This document shows positions 32,316 to 37,472 of a stretch of DNA of 37,472 nucleotides, one piece after another (the first letter of the stretch is position 1; each line of letters begins with the position of its first letter). Both the position numbers and the translations under genes were made by a program. The stretch lies in NCBI GenBank assembly GCA_938042065.1, contig CALISG010000012.1:1-37472 (forward strand). Reading direction: 5' to 3'. The notes beneath the pieces were generated by a model, which saw only the letters and a program-made list of their open reading frames with translations, made no database searches and was not told the origin of the DNA. The DNA comes from an uncultured Candidatus Saccharibacteria bacterium (GTDB taxonomy: Bacteria; Patescibacteriota; Saccharimonadia; Saccharimonadales; Saccharimonadaceae).

Positions 32316-32345
32316 GGCCTCGACAAGTTAAGTCAAGGCCTTTTT
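32316..32345 (+). terminator. Rho-independent terminator after tRNA-Asn
   Basis: GGCCT-C-GAC pairs with GTC-A-AGGCC (one mismatch) around a 7-nt loop and is followed by five T and further A/T. It ends the tRNA transcript. Confidence 0.85.
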
Positions 32346-32363
32346 AAATATATTTTATAAATA

Positions 32364-32382
32364 GTTTACTATTGCAGTAAAC
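32364..32382. promoter_or_regulatory. Inverted repeat GTTTACT-N5-AGTAAAC, possible operator
   Basis: A perfect 7-bp inverted repeat with a 5-nt centre, located upstream of the surface-protein gene and downstream of the tRNA terminator. It lacks a T tract and is therefore more like a dimer-binding site than a terminator. No protein can be assigned to it. Confidence 0.5.
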
Positions 32383-32426
32383 ATAGGGTAAGCGTGTAAT
32401 TTTCGTTGTATTTTATACTATAATAC

Positions 32427-32455
32427 TTGAAAAAATTGTTAAGTAATGCTAGCAT
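32427..32455 (+). promoter_or_regulatory. Candidate promoter of the surface-protein gene
   Basis: TTGAAA (32427-32432) and TAGCAT (32450-32455), 17 bp apart, with TGC before the -10. A second choice is TATAAT at 32419-32424 with a poor -35. The AT-rich leader ends in AGGAG, 9 nt before the ATG. Confidence 0.45.
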
Positions 32456-32504
32456 AAAAGCGTAAACTAAATTAAAACACAAATGTGTACAGGAGAAAAA
32501 CAAT

Positions 32505-34088
32505 ATGGGTGTTACCTATGTCAAATTGGCTAGTGCTGTGTCAGTGGCAGCCGTTGTTGGCGCAGTGGTATTTAACTCGCCAGCCAATGCTGCGCCGACT
32601 GCATTCACGTGGACGGGCGCTGCTGGCGACCACAAAATGTCAACTGCTGGCAACTGGAAAGACGGCCAAGTGCCAACAGAGGGCGCTAAGCTGGTATTTA
32701 CATGTGCCAACGGAGCTAGCGAGAAGATTCAGAATGATTTGAACGTTGCTTTGTCTGGCTTGGACGCTCAAAAAATGAACAATGTTACTGCTGCTCCGAC
32801 ATGTGCTAGCTATACGATTGATACGCTGAAATTTACATCGGATGCTGAGTTTAGCGGCGGTCATACTAGCGCTGATGATGAAGAGGGTAAGATCCCTAAC
32901 ATTTACGTTACAGGTGCTGTTACTGGCTTGTCAAACTTGAAATCTAACGGGTTTGACGGCAAGTTCACTAGCAGGCCGACGATTAACCGTTTTGAGGTCG
33001 CTAATAGCGGATGTAATAATATAAGTTACTATATAAATGCTCCAGAGAAAGTTGTTGGCGAAAACGCTAGCGTACCGCTAGAAGGTGCTAATAATATTAC
33101 AGTCAAGAGTGGCGGTCAGCTAGGAGTTAAATATGCTGATAACGAAACAAGCGCCAGCAAAATTACTTTCGAAAACGGCGCGATGATTTCCCATGGAATA
33201 AGTTGTTTTGGCTCTGGTGGCGGTTCTTCAAATGTGACAACAGTTCTATCTGGCGACATTGTACTCAATGGCAATGTTGAATATAAATTACTCTCGAATG
33301 TGACAGTGAAGATTACCGGCAAGCTCAGTGGCCCTGGTAAACTGGTTGCTCACAAGGATAACAAGGGTACTCTGCTAGTCGAATCTTCGGACAACACCAG
33401 CGGTACGCCGAATGGCCAGCACGGTAATGCCCACGAAGCTAAACTGATAAAATTGGACAGTGACAAACCTAATGAGTCGGTAAGCGTTAGAAAGGGTGAG
33501 ACAGTCTTGCTAAACGGCAGCCGTTCTGACGTTTATGTCGATGAGGGCGGTGTATTTGGCGGTAATGCTACGGTAAAGAGTCTTAGCGTAGCAGGTGTCG
33601 TTGCTCCAGGTAATTCGCCAGGTAAGATTACTGTACTGAATAGCTTTTCTATGCAGGGTACTGGCGTATACAAGGCAGAAATTCTAGACAAAGATCATTA
33701 TGATCAGATTGTTGCGCAGAGCGTCCAGCTTAGCAACGGTGGTAATTCTTCGAAATTAGAGCTGGTATATCTGCCTGGCGGTACCATCAAGAAGGGCGAT
33801 ACCTTTACGATTATCAACAATAACGGTAGCGCTCCAGTTCAAGGGACATTCAATGGTTTACCCGAAGGTGCAGAGTTCGCTGTGGATGGCGCAACCTTCA
33901 AGATTAGCTATGTTGGCGGCGATGGCAACGATGTTGTACTAACGGCGCAGAATGATTCGACGGGTCCGAAGGCTCCAAATACGGGCGGCGAAAATGTAGC
34001 AGTTAATTTGGCTGGAACTATCGTTGGCGTGGCTTCGGCAGCAATCCTGCTATTCATGGCAAAACGAAAGAGTTTTGGCAAGAAATAA
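32505..34088 (+). CDS. Sortase-anchored surface protein with autotransporter-like beta repeats
   Basis: A 527-residue wall protein. A signal peptide occupies 1-30 (hydrophobic SAVSVAAVVGAVVF, then ANA-A). The body starts with TWTGAAGDHKMSTAGNWKDGQVP, a module known from large beta-helix proteins, and goes on as glycine/asparagine-rich beta strands. The segment GVVAPGNSPGKITVLNSF and the later GTFNGLPEGAEF and ISYVGGDGNDVVLT are typical of the autotransporter-associated strand repeats of Gram-negatives. The end is a sortase signal: A490-P-N-T-G494, a hydrophobic span (NLAGTIVGVASAAILLFMA) and a basic tail. The nearby sortase gene is its likely processor. AGGAG lies 9 nt before the ATG. Function is probably adhesion or host contact (inference). 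Confidence 0.87.
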   Translation: MGVTYVKLASAVSVAAVVGAVVFNSPANAAPTAFTWTGAAGDHKMSTAGNWKDGQVPTEGAKLVFTCANGASEKIQNDLNVALSGLDAQKMNNVTAAPTCASYTIDTLKFTSDAEFSGGHTSADDEEGKIPNIYVTGAVTGLSNLKSNGFDGKFTSRPTINRFEVANSGCNNISYYINAPEKVVGENASVPLEGANNITVKSGGQLGVKYADNETSASKITFENGAMISHGISCFGSGGGSSNVTTVLSGDIVLNGNVEYKLLSNVTVKITGKLSGPGKLVAHKDNKGTLLVESSDNTSGTPNGQHGNAHEAKLIKLDSDKPNESVSVRKGETVLLNGSRSDVYVDEGGVFGGNATVKSLSVAGVVAPGNSPGKITVLNSFSMQGTGVYKAEILDKDHYDQIVAQSVQLSNGGNSSKLELVYLPGGTIKKGDTFTIINNNGSAPVQGTFNGLPEGAEFAVDGATFKISYVGGDGNDVVLTAQNDSTGPKAPNTGGENVAVNLAGTIVGVASAAILLFMAKRKSFGKK

Positions 34089-34117
34089 CCAAGACTTATA
34101 ACGATTAAGATTGGAGG

Positions 34118-34155
34118 CAGGCACGCCGTAAGCGGTTTGACGCGAGGCGTGCCTG
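34118..34155 (+). promoter_or_regulatory. 10-bp perfect hairpin between the surface protein and sortase genes
   Basis: CAGGCACGCC (34118-34127) pairs with GGCGTGCCTG (34146-34155) around an 18-nt loop. Only TTAGC follows, so it is a weak terminator at best. The -35 of the sortase promoter lies in the loop and the right arm in its spacer. Confidence 0.7.
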
Positions 34156-34166
34156 TTAGCTATAAT
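34137..34166 (+). promoter_or_regulatory. Sortase promoter
   Basis: TTGACG (34137-34142) and TATAAT (34161-34166) are 18 bp apart; the -10 ends 10 nt before the ATG, leaving a leader of only a few bases. The strong match means the sortase can be made independently of its substrate. Confidence 0.7.
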
Positions 34167-34176
34167 AAAGCAAGCA

Positions 34177-35181
34177 ATGACGCAAAGAGAACGAGTTGCT
34201 CGTAGTCTGGAGGTACTGCCAAAAGCACGAGGCCGGGTAGTCGTACCGCGGCGCAGATTGGCGAATGATGTTGTAGCGGGCGCTGCTAGCCAGCCGAGTA
34301 TGAAGCGAATTATGGATATCGCAGTGCAGCCTGCCTCGCCAAGTCCAAAAGAGCAGTCTCTCCAAAACAAAAAACCTAGAGATTATACGAGAATTAATAG
34401 AAAGCTGGCTCGGACAGCTCACTTGCTCATTATTTATGAAAAACTAATGGCTGCTAGCCAAATGGGCGGCGAAAAACGCTCCACCAAGCGGCGCTTAAAA
34501 GAAATCATGAGCGGTAATTTTCGCAAGAAATTATCTGGTGTTGCGGCGTCGATTCTCTTGCTGGTTTCGGTATATTCACTGGTTGACTCTTGGCTGTTAA
34601 ATAATCGGATAAAAGATACTGTAAATACAGCGACGGTGGCTGCACGCAGCGATAGCCCAAATGATCGACGGAGCAATGAAGGTAAAGACGAAACAAAAGT
34701 TTCTGGCGACGCCATCGCTAAATACAAGGTAGCTGCAGATTTACCGAGAGTGATTACTATTGAGAAGCTAGGGGTTAAAGCTCGAGTATTGCCGATGAGC
34801 GTTAATGCCGACGGCTCAATGCAATCGCCTGTCAATATTTTTGATACAGGATGGTATACTGGCAGCGTCAAGCCGGGGCAGCCGGGAGCATCTATTATTA
34901 TTGGCCACGCATCTGGTATGACTTTGGGGGGAATTTTTAATAAGCTAGAGTCGCTAAATGTTGGCGATACAGTCAGTGTTGAACGCGGCAACGGCCAAAT
35001 ATTGCGCTACCAAGTGGTTAAAAAACAAATAATAAAGCTATCTGATGTTGATATGAATAGTTTTATGCGTCCAGCTGATGGTGTGTCTGAAGGCTTGAAT
35101 CTGATGACTTGCGCTGGGGAGTGGATAAAAAACTCGCAAACTCGCGATCACCGGGCGATGATATTTACCAAGCGAATATGA
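34177..35181 (+). CDS. Sortase with long cytoplasmic extension (class E/F-like)
   Basis: A 334-residue transpeptidase that joins proteins with an LPxTG-like signal to the cell wall. The catalytic triad is visible as H244 (IIIGHASG), C312 (LNLMTCAG, the TLxTC motif) and R326 (DHRAMIF). One membrane helix (about 120-142) precedes the extracellular domain (about 190-334). The first about 115 residues are an unusually long basic cytoplasmic part with no known domain; most sortases have fewer than 40. It lies 88 bp after a protein with an APNTG signal, the likely substrate. It has no Shine-Dalgarno sequence and a -10 box 10 nt upstream. The class is uncertain. Confidence 0.93.
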   Translation: MTQRERVARSLEVLPKARGRVVVPRRRLANDVVAGAASQPSMKRIMDIAVQPASPSPKEQSLQNKKPRDYTRINRKLARTAHLLIIYEKLMAASQMGGEKRSTKRRLKEIMSGNFRKKLSGVAASILLLVSVYSLVDSWLLNNRIKDTVNTATVAARSDSPNDRRSNEGKDETKVSGDAIAKYKVAADLPRVITIEKLGVKARVLPMSVNADGSMQSPVNIFDTGWYTGSVKPGQPGASIIIGHASGMTLGGIFNKLESLNVGDTVSVERGNGQILRYQVVKKQIIKLSDVDMNSFMRPADGVSEGLNLMTCAGEWIKNSQTRDHRAMIFTKRI

Positions 35182-35191
35182 TTAAACTAAG

Positions 35192-35219
35192 TTGACTGTG
35201 TAAATGTAAATAATACAAT
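35192..35219 (+). promoter_or_regulatory. nrdD promoter P1
   Basis: TTGACT (35192-35197) and TACAAT (35214-35219), 16 bp apart, upstream of both NrdR boxes. Confidence 0.55.
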
Positions 35220-35228
35220 GTAAAAACC

Positions 35229-35258
35229 TTGACTAGCACTATATATTGGGTGTACATT
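35229..35258 (+). promoter_or_regulatory. nrdD promoter P2
   Basis: TTGACT (35229-35234) and TACATT (35253-35258), 18 bp apart. NrdR box 1 fills the spacer, so repressor binding would block it directly. Confidence 0.6.
35236..35251. promoter_or_regulatory. NrdR box 1
   Basis: The core CTATATATTG matches the NrdR consensus CwAtATaTwG at every position; the flanks (GCA and GGT) are near consensus. It lies between the -35 and -10 of P2. NrdR represses ribonucleotide reductase genes when dATP is high. Confidence 0.85.
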
Positions 35259-35267
35259 TGTATGTAA

Positions 35268-35283
35268 GCACTACATATGGTGT
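35268..35283. promoter_or_regulatory. NrdR box 2
   Basis: CTACATATGG with a perfect TGT right flank; two core bases differ from the consensus. Its centre is 32 bp from box 1, three helical turns, the usual tandem arrangement for NrdR. Confidence 0.85.
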
Positions 35284-35312
35284 TTTCGTAAAACAAATAC
35301 ACGATTAAGTGT

Positions 35313-35344
35313 CGCTCCGCAGGGGTAGATCCGGAGCGTTTTAA
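35313..35344 (+). promoter_or_regulatory. Terminator-like hairpin in the nrdD leader
   Basis: CGCTCCG (35313-35319) pairs with CGGAGCG (35332-35338), followed by TTTTAA. It lies after both promoters and before the AGGAGG of nrdD, so it would act on nrdD mRNA as an attenuator, as well as ending sortase transcripts. Confidence 0.6.
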
Positions 35345-35365
35345 TGATGCATTCAGGAGGGTAAT

Positions 35366-37472
35366 ATGTATCAAACAATCAAAAAGCGCGACGGCCGTAA
35401 AGTGAAGTTTGACGCTTCCAAGATTACTAAAGCGATTGCTCGAGCTGGCGCCGAAACTGGCGAATTCGACGAAAAAGCCGCTGCTAAGCTTACCGATAAA
35501 GTACTTAAACAGTTAGAAGCTCGCCAGACGCGTCTCGTGCCGGGTGTTGAGGAAATCCAAGACATCGTCGAAGACACGCTGATTGATTCCAAGTTCAAGA
35601 AAACTGCTAAAGCCTACATTATCTACCGCGACCAGCATAAAAAACTGCGTGAAATTACATCCAACGCGCACGTCGATTTGATTGATAAATACATTAATAA
35701 TCTAGACTGGAAAGTCAAAGAAAATTCCAATATGGGCTATAGTTTGCAGGGCCTGAATAACTACGTTTCGGCGGAAATTACCAAGACCTACTGGTTGGAT
35801 AAAATCTATTCGCCGAAAATCGGCCGGGCGCATAAAGAGGGCGATTTGCATATTCACGACCTTAATTTGCTGAGTGTTTACTGTGTTGGCTGGGATCTGA
35901 TGGATTTACTGCGCCAAGGCTTCACTGGCGTTAAAAACAAAGTTGCTTCCAAGCCGGCTAAGCATTTTCGTTCAGCTCTTGGGCAGGTGGTCAATTTCTT
36001 TTACACTTTGCAGGGCGAAGCGGCTGGCGCTCAGGCGTTCTCGGATTTTGACACGCTACTAGCGCCGTTTATTCGCGCTGATAAGCTGAGTTATGACGAG
36101 GTTAAGCAAGCGCTGCAAGAATTTGTCTTTAACGTCAATGTGCCAACGCGGGTTGGCTTCCAGACGCCGTTTACCAACATTACGCTTGATCTAGAATGTC
36201 CGAAGCACATGGCTGGCAACCCGGTGATCATCGGCGGCGAGATGCAGGATACTAACTACGGCGATTATCAGGAAGAGATGAATATGCTTAATAAGGCGCT
36301 GCTGGAGGTATTGTCTGAGGGCGACGCCAACGGCCGGGTCTTTACCTTCCCGATTCCGACGGTCAATATTACTAAAGATTTCAACTGGGATAATCCGGTC
36401 ATTGAAAATCTTTGGGAAGCCAGCGCCAAGTATGGCATTCCGTATTTCTCGAACTTCATCAATTCCGACATGGATCCAGAGGATGCGCGCTCGATGTGCT
36501 GCCGCTTGCGGATCGATAATCGCCAGCTGGAGTATCGCGGCGGCGGTCTGTTTGGCTCCAACCCGATGACCGGTTCAATTGGTGTGGTGACGATTAACCT
36601 GCCGCGCTTGGCGCTGAAATCGAAGAACGAGAAAGAGTTTTTCAAGGGCCTGGGCGAGCTGATGGATATGGCACGCGACAGTCTGGAGACCAAACGCAAG
36701 GTGCTGGAGCAGCTGACCGATTCGGATATCAGCCTGTATCCGTACACTAAGTTTTACCTGCGCGATATTAAAAAGCGCTTCAACGAGTACTGGAAGAATC
36801 ACTTCTCGACCATCGGTCTGATTGGTACTAACGAAGCGGCATTGAATTTGCTGGGCGTCGACATTGGCACGGAAAAGGGTAAGGCGTTTGCCGAGAAAAC
36901 GCTTGACTTTATGCGCGACCGCTTGGTGGAATACCAGAAAGAAACGGGCAATAATTACAATTTGGAGGCGACGCCGGCTGAGGGTACGACTTACCGCTTG
37001 GCGCGGCTCGACAAGGCCAGTTTCCCTGACCGAGCGCACTTTGCTAATGGCCTGGGTGCGGCAGTCAAGCATCCGTTCTACACCAACTCCAGCCACTTGC
37101 CGGTCAATTACACTGATGATTTGTTTGAGCTGATGGATTTGCAGGATAATCTGCAAACCAAATATACTGGCGGTACGGTGATTCACTTCTTCCTGGGCGA
37201 GCGCATGGACGATCCGCAGACGCTGAAAAAATTAGTTAAGACTATTTGCGAAAATTACAAATTGCCGTACTTTACCTTTACGCCAAGCTTTTCAATTTGT
37301 GCTAACCACGGCTATATCGTCGGCGAACACCCGGCTTGCCCGAATTGCGGCGAAAGTACTGAGGTCTACTCGCGGGTGGTTGGTTTCTTGCGTCCAGTTT
37401 CTCAGTGGAATAACGGCAAGCAAGCTGAATTTGACATGAGGGAGCATTATGACGATGCCGCCGAACATCAGC
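35366..37472 (+). CDS. nrdD: Anaerobic (class III) ribonucleoside-triphosphate reductase, partial at the right edge
   Basis: 702 codons are in the window with no stop before the edge. An ATP-cone (about 1-95, YQTIKKRDGRKVKFDASKIT) senses ATP/dATP. The reductase body has HIHDLNLLSVYCVGWDLMDLL (C173), MCCRLRID (C378/C379) and NPMTGSIGVVTINLPRL. The C-terminal zinc site is C645, H648, C658 and C661, and the glycyl-radical site is G673 in SRVVGFLRPVSQWNNGK, so almost the whole enzyme is present. It reduces NTPs to dNTPs without oxygen and needs the activase NrdG. An ATG at 37449 with a GGGAG upstream could be the nrdG start in another frame, but too little is visible. AGGAGG lies 5 nt before the nrdD ATG. 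Confidence 0.95.
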   Translation, partial: MYQTIKKRDGRKVKFDASKITKAIARAGAETGEFDEKAAAKLTDKVLKQLEARQTRLVPGVEEIQDIVEDTLIDSKFKKTAKAYIIYRDQHKKLREITSNAHVDLIDKYINNLDWKVKENSNMGYSLQGLNNYVSAEITKTYWLDKIYSPKIGRAHKEGDLHIHDLNLLSVYCVGWDLMDLLRQGFTGVKNKVASKPAKHFRSALGQVVNFFYTLQGEAAGAQAFSDFDTLLAPFIRADKLSYDEVKQALQEFVFNVNVPTRVGFQTPFTNITLDLECPKHMAGNPVIIGGEMQDTNYGDYQEEMNMLNKALLEVLSEGDANGRVFTFPIPTVNITKDFNWDNPVIENLWEASAKYGIPYFSNFINSDMDPEDARSMCCRLRIDNRQLEYRGGGLFGSNPMTGSIGVVTINLPRLALKSKNEKEFFKGLGELMDMARDSLETKRKVLEQLTDSDISLYPYTKFYLRDIKKRFNEYWKNHFSTIGLIGTNEAALNLLGVDIGTEKGKAFAEKTLDFMRDRLVEYQKETGNNYNLEATPAEGTTYRLARLDKASFPDRAHFANGLGAAVKHPFYTNSSHLPVNYTDDLFELMDLQDNLQTKYTGGTVIHFFLGERMDDPQTLKKLVKTICENYKLPYFTFTPSFSICANHGYIVGEHPACPNCGESTEVYSRVVGFLRPVSQWNNGKQAEFDMREHYDDAAEHQ

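Noticed and set aside
34434..34991. 185-codon antisense frame in the sortase gene
   Set aside because: The opposite strand carries the complete sortase catalytic triad, so this is a shadow frame.

Overview
The window is a cell-envelope region of a small bacterium with a Gram-positive-like surface. The likely source is Candidatus Saccharibacteria (TM7) or a close CPR relative. This is inferred from a sortase with an APNTG-type substrate, ChW repeats, a Gram-positive-type RmlC, closely packed genes and family resemblance; no rRNA is present to prove it. UGA is used as a normal stop (for example at 3604-3606), so the recoded CPR lineages are unlikely. No insertion sequence, phage gene or CRISPR array was found.

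Layout. 1-2767: the first codons of a succinyl-CoA ligase beta-like gene, an 11-bp repeat array, an AlbA_2/HATPase regulator and a GT2 glycosyltransferase (all minus). 2797-8377: a plus-strand operon with an ABC polysaccharide exporter (permease and Wzt-like ATPase) and two large glycosyltransferases. 8383-14090 (minus): a ChW-repeat secreted protein with a small membrane-anchored partner, and two tandem DUF2142 membrane proteins that are mosaic copies of each other. 14149-17254 (plus): Wzx-like flippase, a first RmlD and a GT8-like protein. 17282-20002 (minus): rmlA, a DPM-like GT2, DUF2304 and another GT2. 20093-21391 (plus): an unrecognised soluble protein. 21397-24369 (minus): rmlB, Nudix, rmlC and a second rmlD. 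24415-24846 (plus): a cytidylyltransferase-like protein. 24910-28512 (minus): priming sugar-phosphate transferase, GT4 and galE. 28551-32143 (plus): O-antigen ligase/polymerase-like protein, a LexA-like repressor without a protease domain, and a beta-lactamase-fold serine hydrolase. 32205-32279: tRNA-Asn. 32505-35181: a surface protein and its sortase. 35366 to the end: anaerobic ribonucleotide reductase nrdD behind two NrdR boxes.

How it works together (inference from families). RmlABCD makes dTDP-L-rhamnose and GalE makes UDP-galactose. A WcaJ-like enzyme starts a lipid-linked glycan, and at least six glycosyltransferases extend it. Both an ABC exporter and a Wzx/ligase route are present, so there may be two surface glycans. 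The sortase cassette, the ChW protein and the serine hydrolase act at the cell wall. The whole region reads as a surface-building locus of the kind an epibiont would need for host contact.

Regulation. Six start codons lie exactly 6 nt after a -10 hexamer, and several more 7-11 nt after one. This predicts leaderless or near-leaderless mRNAs next to ordinary Shine-Dalgarno genes. Other regulatory signals are paired NrdR boxes, a leader hairpin at nrdD, inverted repeats in two promoter regions and the 11-bp array.
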